Part shown: positions 42,683-50,762 of the stretch, one piece after another
Numbering within the stretch: the first letter of the stretch is position 1
Layout of the letters: every line of letters starts with the position of its first letter
Source: an uncultured Prevotella sp.
GTDB taxonomy: Bacteria > Bacteroidota > Bacteroidia > Bacteroidales > Bacteroidaceae
Direction: 5' to 3'
Length of the DNA stretch: 50,762 nt
Assembly (NCBI GenBank): GCA_927910885.1
Contig: CAKMOD010000064.1
Coordinates: 1 to 50,762, forward strand
Program-made: the position numbers and the translations under genes
Notes under the pieces: model-generated
What the model saw: the letters and a program-made list of their open reading frames with translations, nothing else
What the model was told of the DNA's origin: nothing
Database searches by the model: none

Positions 42683-42952
42683 ATGACAATTAAACCTTTA
42701 GCAGACAGAGTCCTTGTGCTTCCAGCACAGGCAGAAGAGAAAGTTGGTGGTATTATTATCCCAGACACAGCCAAGGAAAAACCACAACGTGGTAAGGTGG
42801 TTGCTGTTGGTAATGGTACCAAGGATGAGGAGATGATTCTCAAGGTTGGCGATGAGGTGCTCTATGGTAAGTACGCAGGTACTGAGCTTGAGAATGATGG
42901 TGAGAAGTATTTGATTATGCGTCAGAGCGACGTGTTAGCAGTAGTTGAGTAA
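42683..42952 (+). CDS. groES: Co-chaperonin GroES
   Basis: At 89 aa it is slightly shorter than the usual 94-97 and complete. The start TIKPLADRVLVLPAQAEEKV, the mobile loop KVGGIIIPDTAKEKPQRGKV, and YGKYAGTELENDGEKYLIM are typical. GroES caps the GroEL ring so that substrate proteins can fold inside. It is followed 140 nt later by groEL, most likely in one operon under the palindromic site at 42568. Confidence 0.97.
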   Translation: MTIKPLADRVLVLPAQAEEKVGGIIIPDTAKEKPQRGKVVAVGNGTKDEEMILKVGDEVLYGKYAGTELENDGEKYLIMRQSDVLAVVE

Positions 42953-43092
42953 CACTTCTCCTATCAAAAGGTCTTAAAATAGCTGTAGTTGGGCTATTCT
43001 ATTATATCTTGTAGAACTATATATACATAGAAAAGATAAAAAAGAATAGCTGACAACGCATAAATAAACAATCATAATAAGGAATATAGAAA

Positions 43093-44718
43093 ATGGCAAA
43101 AGAGATAAGATTCGATTCAGATGCACGTGAACTCTTGAAGAGTGGTGTAGACCAGTTGGCAAATGCAGTGAAGGTAACGCTCGGTCCTAAGGGTCGTAAT
43201 GTTGTTATCGGTAAGAAGTTTGGTGCTCCACAGATTACTAAGGACGGTGTTACCGTTGCTAAGGAGGTAGAGCTTGAGGATAACTTTGAGAATGCAGGTG
43301 CACAGCTTGTTAAGAGTGTTGCAAGCAAGACAGGTGACGATGCTGGTGATGGTACAACAACAGCAACTATCCTCACACAGGCAATTGTTACTGAAGGATT
43401 GAAGAACGTTACAGCTGGTGCAAACCCAATGGACCTCAAGCGTGGTATCGATAAGGCTGTAGCTAAGGTTGTTGATCATATTAAGGCTTCTGCAGAGGTT
43501 GTAGGTGATAACTACGACAAGATTGAGCAGGTAGCTACTGTAAGTGCTAACAACGACCCTGAAATTGGTAAGTTGCTCGCAGATGCTATGCGTAAGGTGT
43601 CTAAGGATGGCGTTATCACTATTGAGGAGAGCAAGACTCGTGAGACAAGTATTGGCGTTGTTGAGGGTATGCAGTTCGATCGTGGTTACCTCTCTGGTTA
43701 CTTCGTAACAGATACAGATAAGATGGAATGTGATATGGAGAACCCATATATTCTCATCTACGATAAGAAGATTTCAAACGTTAAGGACTTCCTTCCAATC
43801 CTTCAGCCAGCTGCTGAGAGTGGTCGTCCATTGTTGGTAATTGCTGAGGACGTAGACTCTGAGGCATTGACAACATTGGTTGTAAACCGTCTTCGTGCAG
43901 GTTTGAAGATTTGTGCTGTTAAGGCTCCAGGCTTTGGCGACCGTCGTAAAGCAATGCTTGAGGATATTGCTGTGTTGACAGGTGGTGTGGTAATCAGCGA
44001 GGAGAAGGGACTTTCTTTGGATAAGGCAACTCTTGAGATGTTGGGTACAGCTAAGAAAGTTACTATCTCTAAGGACAACACAACTATCGTTGATGGTGCT
44101 GGTGAGAAGGAAGCAATCAAGGATCGTGTGGCTCAAATTAAGAACGAGATTGCGACTTCAACAAGTTCATACGATAAGGAGAAGTTGCAGGAGCGTTTGG
44201 CTAAGCTCTCTGGTGGTGTTGCTGTTCTCTACGTTGGTGCTAACTCTGAGGTAGAGATGAAGGAGAAGAAGGACCGCGTTGACGATGCACTCTGCGCTAC
44301 TCGTGCTGCAATGGAAGAGGGTGTAGTTGTTGGTGGTGGTACCACTTACATCCGTGCTCAGGAAGCATTGAAGGACCTTAAGGGTGAGAATGCTGACGAG
44401 CAGACAGGTATCAACATCGTTTGTCGTGCTATTGAGGAGCCTCTCCGTCAGATTATCGCTAATGCAGGTGGTGAAGGTGCCGTAGTAGTAAACAATGTTC
44501 GTGAGGGTAAGGGTGACTATGGTTACAATGCTCGCAAGGATGTTTACGAGGATCTTCGTGCTGCAGGTGTTATCGACCCTGCTAAGGTTTCTCGTGTTGC
44601 ACTTGAGAATGCAGCTTCAATCGCAGGTATGTTCTTGACAACTGAGTGTCTCATTGTAGACAAGGTTGAGGATACTCCAGCTATGCCAGCTGCTCCAGGT
44701 ATGGGCGGTATGATGTAA
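43093..44718 (+). CDS. groEL: Chaperonin GroEL (Hsp60)
   Basis: At 541 aa it is the usual length. The start AKEIRFDSDARELLKSGVDQ, the ATP motif GDGTTTATILTQAIVTEG, KAPGFGDRRKAMLEDIAVLTG, AAMEEGVVVGGG and the C-terminal GMGGMM tail identify it. It forms a 14-subunit barrel that folds proteins with GroES. It is used as a Bacteroidota marker gene. A terminator follows 32 nt after the stop. Confidence 0.98.
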   Translation: MAKEIRFDSDARELLKSGVDQLANAVKVTLGPKGRNVVIGKKFGAPQITKDGVTVAKEVELEDNFENAGAQLVKSVASKTGDDAGDGTTTATILTQAIVTEGLKNVTAGANPMDLKRGIDKAVAKVVDHIKASAEVVGDNYDKIEQVATVSANNDPEIGKLLADAMRKVSKDGVITIEESKTRETSIGVVEGMQFDRGYLSGYFVTDTDKMECDMENPYILIYDKKISNVKDFLPILQPAAESGRPLLVIAEDVDSEALTTLVVNRLRAGLKICAVKAPGFGDRRKAMLEDIAVLTGGVVISEEKGLSLDKATLEMLGTAKKVTISKDNTTIVDGAGEKEAIKDRVAQIKNEIATSTSSYDKEKLQERLAKLSGGVAVLYVGANSEVEMKEKKDRVDDALCATRAAMEEGVVVGGGTTYIRAQEALKDLKGENADEQTGINIVCRAIEEPLRQIIANAGGEGAVVVNNVREGKGDYGYNARKDVYEDLRAAGVIDPAKVSRVALENAASIAGMFLTTECLIVDKVEDTPAMPAAPGMGGMM

Positions 44719-44749
44719 TAAGCATATTCTCACATACATTATATATAGT

Positions 44750-44785
44750 AAAAGGAAGGCATCAGAACAGATGTCTTCCTTTTTG
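44750..44785 (+). terminator. Intrinsic terminator of groESL
   Basis: A 14-bp stem (44750-44763 with 44770-44783, one G-T wobble) around a 6-nt loop runs into TTTTTGTTT. It follows groEL directly. Confidence 0.85.
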
Positions 44786-44898
44786 TTTGTTGATCGCAAT
44801 TAGTGCTGTTCGGCAAATATTTACTGTATATGTTAGCTCTTTACTATATATTATCATATCCTTTTTTTATCCTGTTCTGATGATGTACTAATGTTCCG

Positions 44899-44975
44899 CA
44901 CATATTGTGTTGATGCCCCGCACATATTGTGCTCATGGTAAGCACCACTGGTGTTGAGGCTAAACACGATGCAAT
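44899..44975. repeat. 22-nt phased palindrome array, locus F (3 units plus half unit)
   Basis: Two identical units CACATATTGTG (44899, 44921), CACCACTGGTG (44943), and a left-half unit CACGATGCAAT in register at 44965. It lies between groEL and the esterase gene, both +. It is not the groESL terminator, which lies about 115 nt upstream. Confidence 0.9.
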
Positions 44976-45584
44976 AAACCACTATATAGAAATTCTCTTT
45001 AGGCTTGACTAAAGAAATAGATATTAATGTTTGGAATATCTTAATATGCTAATCGTATGTAAAGGTAACTTATATTCATTGATAAGGGGATATAAAAAGA
45101 AAAAGCAATGACCTTCACAGGGAATCGCTTTATTTACTCAATAGGTATTAGTCTTTTAAAGGTAAAAGATTGTTTTCAGGATAACAGTCACAAAGATATG
45201 TTATTTTCGTATTCCATGCAAACTTTTTAGTAGATTTTTTTTTCATTGTTGAAATGTGTGCGAACACATGTTTATATAAAATTATTTTTTGATGATAAAG
45301 GGTGCTGTCTTCTTGTTTTAAAGTGTTTTTTTGTTGCTTGAAACTTACGATTTTTACTTTTTTCTTATGTTGAATTAAGTTGTGTTTGTCATGTTATACG
45401 AATTGTAGTGAGCTGTGGTTATTTATTTTGTTCTTCGTTCTTTTGTATGATAAATTAATCGTTGAAATAGCTTTTGCTATCCAAAGTATTTCCTTTATTC
45501 ATAGTTTATAGTTAACTTTGCAAGGAGCTTATCTGTGAGTTAAGTTTAAGTAAAAAGCAAAATCTTCCATTACTACATTTATAA
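44976..45584. other. AT-rich gap upstream of the esterase gene
   Basis: Over 600 nt of AT-rich, T-run-rich DNA. A TAACTTTG -7-like element at 45513-45520 is a candidate for the esterase promoter; its matching -33 TTTG is not clear. No gene or further repeat was seen. Confidence 0.4.
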
Positions 45585-47666
45585 ATGATTATGAAGAAAA
45601 GAACAATCTTGTTGTTTGGACTGCTCCTTATAGTTTTAACTGCTGTTGCAGGTGGAAAAATTAAGGTGGCATGTGTGGGAAATAGTGTGACATGGGGAAT
45701 GACAATTGTCGATAGAGAGAAGAATTGTTATCCAGCACAACTGCAGTTGATGTTAGGAGATAGTTATGAAGTGAGAAACTTCGGACACTCTGGTACGACA
45801 TTGCTTCGTCGTGGACATCGTCCTTATGTTGATCAGAAAGAGTATAAGGAAGCATTGGATTTCAAGGCAGATCTTGTTATTATACACCTTGGGCTCAATG
45901 ATACCGACCCACGTAATTGGCCAGAATACAGTGAGGAGTTTAATGCAGATTATATTCGTTTGATTGATAGTTTCCGTCAGGCAAATCCAAAGGCGAAGAT
46001 TTGGATATGTCTTATGACGCCAATCTTTGATCGTCATCCTCGTTTTGAGAGTGGTACACGTGATTGGCATGCACAGATTCAGAAGCATATACGACAAGTG
46101 GCTACAGCTACGCGCATGCCACTGATTGATTTGAATACGCCTTTATACAGCCGTCCTGACCTTCTTGCCGATGCTATTCATCCTAATGCAGAGGGTGCAA
46201 AGATTATCGCTGAGACCGTATATGGTGCTTTGACAGGCAATTATGGTGGTCTTGCTCTTTCTCCGTTATATACAGATGGTATGGTTGTTCTGCGCAATCA
46301 GCCTATTGTTTTTCGTGGAAAGGCTAATACGGGGGAAACGGTTAAGGTGAACTTCAATGGTCGTACACTATCGGCTGTGGTTGATGGGGCAGGGAAGTGG
46401 AGAATTTCTTTCCCAGCAGAGAAGGCCGGTGGTCCATATAAAGCCCTGATAAGTACGAAGAAAGAAAAGCTTACTATTAAGGATATATATGTCGGTGAGG
46501 TATGGCTTTGCTCAGGACAGTCGAATATGGAATTACCAGTGAACGCTGTACAGAGCAGAAAGCAAGACTTAGATGAGGCTAACAGTCAGACTCGCTTACA
46601 TCTTTTTAATATGTCTGCTATCTATCCAACGAATGCTGTAACATGGTCGGCTGGTGCTTGTGACTCAATAAATCGTCATCAGTATCTCCGTGTGGGACCG
46701 TGGCGTAACTGCTCTCGTGAATCATTGGGCAGCTTCTCAGCTGTGGCTTATCACTTTGGAAAAAAGTTAGCAGACAGCTTACAAGTACCTGTAGGTATCA
46801 TCTGTAATGCTGTTGGTGGAACGACAACAGAGTCATGGATTGACCGTCAGACTTTGGAACAGCGTATGCCAGCCATTCTTCGTGATTGGTATCGTGGCGA
46901 CTTCGGTATGAAGTGGGCACGTGAACGAGCATTGCAGAACATCAGTGTGAGCAAGAACCCATTGCAGCGTCATCCTTATGCTCCTGCTTATATGTTTGAG
47001 GCGGGCATGCTTCCTTTGAAGGGTTATGGCATTAAGGGCGTTGTGTGGTATCAAGGTGAGTCTAATGCGCACAATATAGAACTTCACGAAAGACTCTTCC
47101 CTATGTTGCAGAAGAGTTGGCGTAACTTCTTCCACAACGCTGAACTGCCATTCTATTTTGTACAGCTTTCCAGCTTGAATCGTCCTTCATGGCCACGTTT
47201 CCGTGACTCTCAACGTCGTATGGCATCAAGGTTGCGTAATACTTGGATGGCTGTAACAACGGATGTGGGCGATTCTTTGGACGTGCATTATACGAATAAG
47301 AAGCCTGTTGGCGAGCGTCTTGGCTTACAAGCTTTGTGTCATAGTTATGATTACAAGATAGAGGCTGAGGGGCCAGTTTGCCATGCTGTGTCGATGAAAG
47401 ACAATGGGCTCGAACTTCAGTTTGTTCACGCACAATCACTGTCTGCTAATGGTAGTCGCCTTATAGGCTTTGAGGTAGCAGGTGCTGATGGTATCTTTTA
47501 TCCAGCCGAAGCACAGATAACATCGTCTAACACAATTCTTGTTAGGTCGTCGTCTGTAACACGTCCACTCTATGTTCGTTATGGTTGGCAACCTTTCACA
47601 CGTGCTAATCTTGTGAATGAAGTGGGATTACCATGTAGTACATTTCAATGGAAGGTTAGAAAGTAA
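45585..47666 (+). CDS. Secreted double SGNH esterase with sialate O-acetylesterase domain
   Basis: A 693-aa protein with a signal peptide (KRTILLFGLLLIVLTAVAGG). The N-terminal SGNH domain (about 25-215) has the nucleophile Ser34 in VACVGNSVTWGM, the block III Asn in LGLNDTDP and DAIHP for the catalytic Asp/His. A beta-rich linker follows. The second domain (about 300-690) is of the sialate O-acetylesterase type, with Ser313 in LCSGQSNMEL and WYQGESNAH. Such two-domain enzymes remove O-acetyl groups from sialic acids so that sialidases can act. The convergent sulfatase supports host-glycan use. It is secreted and probably periplasmic. Confidence 0.9.
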   Translation: MIMKKRTILLFGLLLIVLTAVAGGKIKVACVGNSVTWGMTIVDREKNCYPAQLQLMLGDSYEVRNFGHSGTTLLRRGHRPYVDQKEYKEALDFKADLVIIHLGLNDTDPRNWPEYSEEFNADYIRLIDSFRQANPKAKIWICLMTPIFDRHPRFESGTRDWHAQIQKHIRQVATATRMPLIDLNTPLYSRPDLLADAIHPNAEGAKIIAETVYGALTGNYGGLALSPLYTDGMVVLRNQPIVFRGKANTGETVKVNFNGRTLSAVVDGAGKWRISFPAEKAGGPYKALISTKKEKLTIKDIYVGEVWLCSGQSNMELPVNAVQSRKQDLDEANSQTRLHLFNMSAIYPTNAVTWSAGACDSINRHQYLRVGPWRNCSRESLGSFSAVAYHFGKKLADSLQVPVGIICNAVGGTTTESWIDRQTLEQRMPAILRDWYRGDFGMKWARERALQNISVSKNPLQRHPYAPAYMFEAGMLPLKGYGIKGVVWYQGESNAHNIELHERLFPMLQKSWRNFFHNAELPFYFVQLSSLNRPSWPRFRDSQRRMASRLRNTWMAVTTDVGDSLDVHYTNKKPVGERLGLQALCHSYDYKIEAEGPVCHAVSMKDNGLELQFVHAQSLSANGSRLIGFEVAGADGIFYPAEAQITSSNTILVRSSSVTRPLYVRYGWQPFTRANLVNEVGLPCSTFQWKVRK

Positions 47667-47756
47667 GTGTTTTTAATTTACTACTATTTAGTAGTGTAAC
47701 CTCTTTCAAACAACAAGTTGCTTTCGCACTGATAGTATACTACATTGTGTTTAACG

Positions 47757-47816
47757 CCCAGCACCATTGGTGTTTACCATGAACACCAATGGTGCTGGGT
47801 ATTAACACAAAAGTAA
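47757..47816. repeat. 22-nt phased palindrome array, locus G (2 units, 18-bp hairpin)
   Basis: Units CACCATTGGTG (47762) and CACCAATGGTG (47784) are reverse complements 22 nt apart. With flanks they form an 18-bp perfect stem (47757-47774 with 47782-47799) around the 7-nt loop TACCATG. A degenerate unit CACAAAAGTAA follows in register at 47806. It lies between convergent genes. Confidence 0.9.
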
Positions 47817-47958
47817 AACATGGAAAGAGGGGTTCTTTTTCATAAAAGATTATTGACTAACTTATCTGGGTAGAACAAGCCTGAAACCAATAAGAATTGG
47901 CTCGTTAATATGAATTTTAAGGTAACAGACAATTCGTTTCTGCGGAAATTCATAATCC

Positions 47959-49505
47959 CTATTTTATCTTTTCATACTCTACAATAGGCTTCTGTGCATT
48001 CATTCCACGCAGTCGAGATGTTAGGTGGCGGAAAAGTCGGGCAACAAGTTGAGGCTGTGAAGCACTAAGGTCATTCTTTTCTGATAGGTCGGTTGATAGG
48101 TTATAAAGTTCTTTCTTACCTGTAAGATACGAATAAATCAATTTCCATTGTCCCTCACGAATAGCACAATTAAGGCTAATACCGAGTCCTTCTCCATCCC
48201 ATATATTAGGATAATTCCATATTAGTTGTCGCTTCTCAAAGCCTCGTTGTTTACCACGAAGGATAGGTGTGATATCCTGCCCATCGATAGTCTGTGGTAC
48301 ATGGTAGTTCTTGATGCCTGCCATAGAAAGCAAGGTTGGATAAAGGTCCTCTATTATAATAGGTGTATTCGAACGTGAATTTGGTTGAACCACATTGTTC
48401 CATTTGACGATAAAAGGTACTCTTATACCTCCTTCATAGAGCGAGCCTTTACCACTCTTGAGTGGTGCATTCTGCGTGTAAAGCTCCCCGTCTCGCCAAT
48501 ATGAAGATGAGGCAAGTCCACCGTTATCACTCATAAAGATGATAATCGTCTCTCGGTTGAGTCCAGCCTGAGCTACCCAATCCATGAGGTCTCCTAAACT
48601 TTTATCCATTCCTGCAACTAATGAAGCATAAGCAGCTTCTTTTTCTGAAAGGCCACGTGCTCTATAGGTAGGATAAAAACGCATATCTCGGTCGATGGGG
48701 ACGTGTACAGCGTAATGAGACATATAGAGATAGAAAGGTTGATTGTATTTCTTTGCCTTCTCTAAGGATGCAATAGCCTCTTGTGTTAGAGCTTCTGTTG
48801 CAAAGGTTCCAGTACCCCAATAACGTTCTAAACCAGGGATAGCAAATGGAGATGTGGGTTTCCCATCCTTGTGAAGCCATAGTTACGCTCGCTCAAATAG
48901 GTTGCTAATCCTCCTGCTGCTGTACCTGTAATGTTTATATCAAAGCCGAAATGATGTGGGTTCTCACCTGGTGTGTCAATAGCTCCCCAGTGTGCTTTCC
49001 CACAATGGATGGTGTGATATCCTGCATTTTTTAGTAATTGAACAAAGGAGGTAGCCTTTGTTGTGTGTGCTACATTACCACTTTGTGCAATGCCATTATA
49101 ATTCCAATCAGGTAGCGTTACGCCTTCTCGCTTTCCATCCGTCATTTTGTCACGATGTAAAGTCCAATTCGTTACCCGATGTCGTGCCATATTCATACCC
49201 GTCATTAGGCTACATCTGGAAGGTGAACTGATAGGTGTTGCATAAGCATCAGTAAACATCATACCCTCTGCAGCGAGTCTTTTCATATTTGGTGTATCAT
49301 ACTTTCGATTATTGGCAGTAATTGAGTCTGCAAAAGGAAGGGATGTGTCTTGCCACCCCATGTCGTCTACCATGAAGAAGATAATGTTGGGTTGTGTGTT
49401 TTCTCTTTGAGCCTTGGCTGGGAGCGATACTCCAAAAGCAGCCATAGAGGCAGTAGCCAATAGAGTGGAAGAATATTTTGATTTATAGAATGTATAGATG
49501 TGCAT
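47959..49505 (-). pseudogene. Serine-type sulfatase, frameshifted
   Basis: Two frames make one sulfatase of about 515 aa. The N-terminal part (49505 to about 48874) has a signal peptide, the metal-binding NIIFFMVDDMGWQDT and the modified-residue motif SSPSR (residues 93-97). Ser in place of Cys means the serine type, activated by anaerobic maturase. It breaks at NYGF; the other frame continues HKDGKPTSPFAIPGLERYW, MSHYAVHVP, FMSDNGG and KSGKGSLYEGGIRVPF to the end. A missing base near 48873 (one G on the + strand) explains it. Such enzymes remove sulfate from mucin or glycosaminoglycans. Convergent with the acetylesterase. Confidence 0.83.
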
Positions 49506-49701
49506 TGTTATAAAGAATTATGGGTTGGGTTCTTAGATAGAGTACAAAGTTAAGAATAAAGTTGATAAATGCGACATAAATAAAGTGAAGTTTTATTTCT
49601 CCTTATGTTATTGTAGAGGCATAACTATCATATAGAAAACTTATATTTTTCATAACTTACGCATCTCTCAACTAAAAAGACACAAGAAAAGTTATAAATA
49701 A

Positions 49702-49733
49702 TTTGGAATTATCAGAAAATCTTGTTACCTTTG
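49702..49733 (+). promoter_or_regulatory. Bacteroidota-type promoter for tRNA-Lys
   Basis: TTTG at 49702-49705 and TACCTTTG at 49726-49733 are 20 bp apart; the tRNA begins 27 nt after the -7 box. The remaining 49506-49701 is AT-rich leader of the sulfatase; CAAAGTTA at 49545-49552 is a -7-like element for that gene. Confidence 0.8.
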
Positions 49734-49759
49734 CACTCGCTTTTATCAAAGCATAGGGA

Positions 49760-49832
49760 GATTCGCTAGCTCAGTTGGTAGAGCACAACACTTTTAATGT
49801 TGGGGTCATGGGTTCGAGCCCCATGCGAATCA
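49760..49832 (+). tRNA. tRNA-Lys (anticodon TTT)
   Basis: A 73-nt cloverleaf. Acceptor GATTCGC (49760-49766) pairs with GCGAATC (49825-49831) and the discriminator is A. The D arm contains GCTCAGTTGGTAGAGC. The anticodon stem CAACA/TGTTG holds loop CTTTTAA, anticodon TTT. The T arm GGGTTCGAGCCC is standard. The 3' CCA is not encoded. Confidence 0.97.
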
Positions 49833-49836
49833 CTTG

Positions 49837-49880
49837 AAACAACAAGAGGAATATCCGCAAGGGTATTCCTCTTGTTGTTT
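49837..49880 (+). terminator. 20-bp stem terminator after tRNA-Lys
   Basis: Arms 49837-49856 and 49861-49880 pair over 20 bp with one G-T wobble around a GCAA tetraloop, and TTTTATA follows. Very stable; it ends the tRNA transcript. Confidence 0.92.
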
Positions 49881-50043
49881 TATAATCTGCGTGTTATAAT
49901 ACTTATGTGTAAAATGATAAAGTTGATTAACTCCCCCCAATAGCAGACATCAGCAGTAATAATCGAAATTACTTTGCAATATTTAGTCGGAGTGTATGTC
50001 GGTTGTCATTAAGAAATTGCAATAAAGAATGTAGGCCTTAGAC

Positions 50044-50074
50044 TTTGATTTCTAAAATTAGTTTTTTATATTTG
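50044..50074 (+). promoter_or_regulatory. Bacteroidota-type promoter upstream of the RHS fragment
   Basis: TTTG at 50044-50047 and TATATTTG at 50067-50074 are 19 bp apart. The RHS coding frame opens about 40 nt later without its normal N-terminus. Confidence 0.72.
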
Positions 50075-50112
50075 CAGAAACTAATAATTTAAAATACAAA
50101 CAAATAGAATAA

Positions 50113-50762
50113 TTACTCTTTGGACAGATAAGACGTAAACTCTCTGTCACCTATAAAACCTCGAAGACTAACCTCTTTGTACCTATGGGCAGCATCGTTC
50201 CGCCTCTATCTACTAATGTCGCTCTAACGTTGAAAACCGATTACTGTGGAAATATGATTTATGAGAATGGACAATTAAGCAAGATTCTTACCGACGTGGG
50301 ATATATCACACTTGCGAATTCTACTCCAACATACCATTACTACTTGCAGGACCACCTTGGAAACAATCGTGTAGTGATAGATGAGCATGGACAAGTGGAG
50401 CAAGTGAATCATTACTATGCCTTTGGTGGACTGATGGGTGAGAGTACAGGCGGAGGCGCACAGCCTTACAAGTACAACGGTAAGGAACTTGACCGTATGC
50501 ACGGATTGGATTGGTATGATTATGGTGCACGCCACTATGATGCTGTGCTGGGAAGATGGATGTGTGTGGATCCGTTGGCAGAAAAATATGTGTGGACCAG
50601 CCCTTATCTATATGGTGGTGGAAATCCAATTAGAATAATTGACCCAAATGGAATGGGCTGGGTTGAAACCGTAGATAAGAAAACTTATTGGGATGAAAGG
50701 GTTAATTCGGCTGAAGACATAAAGTTTATTCCTAAAGGTGGCAAATTCTTAGGAAATACAGT
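50113..50762 (+). CDS. RHS-repeat core fragment, 5'-truncated, runs off the window
   Basis: The frame opens after the stop at 50110-50112; the first ATG in frame is at 50185 (MGSIVPPLSTN). Sequence is homologous to the end of RHS/YD-repeat proteins: DYCGNMIYENGQLSKILT, YHYYLQDHLGNNRVVIDE, then the conserved RHS core with YKYNGKELDRMHGLDWYDYG, ARHYDAVLGRWMCVDPLAEK and YLYGGGNPIRIIDPNGM. RHS proteins form a shell around a C-terminal toxin that varies after DPNG. Here the variable part begins (GWVETVDKKTYWDERV) and continues beyond the window. Thousands of N-terminal bases are missing, so this is a displaced RHS tip cassette or a degraded copy, with a promoter directly upstream. Confidence 0.85.

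Noticed and set aside
13211..47816. The 22-nt palindrome arrays as CRISPR arrays
   Set aside because: Units are only 11 nt and palindromic, spacers are 11 nt and re-used between loci, arrays have two to four units and there are no cas genes.

Overview
The window looks like a chromosomal segment of a Bacteroidota bacterium, most likely Prevotella in the broad sense. Evidence: AT-rich DNA; promoters of the Bacteroidota type (TTTG, 17-21 bp, TAnnTTTG); a type IX secretion (gliding-motility C-terminal) sorting domain; the capsule gene order; PurF, CarAB and UvrA of Bacteroidales type; and little use of Shine-Dalgarno sites. The species is inferred, since no search could be run.

Layout. 1-5794 is the end of a surface-polysaccharide operon on the + strand: a partial GT4 glycosyltransferase, a frameshifted NAD-dependent epimerase, an initiating sugar-phosphate transferase, a LysA-like PLP decarboxylase, an ATP-grasp enzyme and a DegT/PglE-like aminotransferase. 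6097-13065 holds housekeeping and envelope genes: a TPR protein, a short FolK, a LysM glucosaminidase, a His-rich CobW GTPase, an FKBP isomerase, a MATE exporter and a membrane metallophosphoesterase. 13657-21133 has a Wza-like export lipoprotein, then a long PurF homologue next to carA-carB. 21300-24902 has a lipoprotein, a patatin, a low-molecular-weight phosphatase and an AGE-family epimerase. 25080-36350 has two uvrA paralogues (both -) around a T9SS substrate, a LysM/binding protein, an outer-membrane barrel and a POT peptide transporter. 36503-42482 has small unknown proteins, YccF, a nitroreductase, NrnA, a nucleotidyltransferase and AlkD. 42683-44718 is groES-groEL. 45585-49505 is a glycan-processing pair, a double SGNH/sialate O-acetylesterase facing a frameshifted sulfatase. 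tRNA-Lys(TTT) and a 5'-truncated RHS core gene close the window.

The most striking unexplained signal is a family of non-coding arrays at seven intergenic sites (near 13211, 23533, 29082, 33289, 38263, 44899 and 47762). Each array is a run of 11-nt near-palindromes, CACN5GTG (typically CACCATTGGTG), set at exactly 22-nt start-to-start spacing, with 11-nt spacers drawn from a small set of related words. Nineteen full units keep the 22-nt register, and recognisable half-units often continue it at the ends. The arrays lie only in gaps between genes, in every gene orientation. Some neighbouring units fold into long hairpins (18 perfect bp at 47757-47799; 17 of 18 bp at 33297-33335). They are not CRISPR and not ordinary terminators; the role is unknown. 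Other non-coding structures include a 30-bp inverted repeat after carB, a 16-bp inverted repeat before carA, and a 7-3-7 palindrome upstream of groES.

Three single-indel frameshifts (epimerase, LysM-protein signal peptide, sulfatase) are either real mutations or draft-sequence errors; the sequence alone cannot decide.
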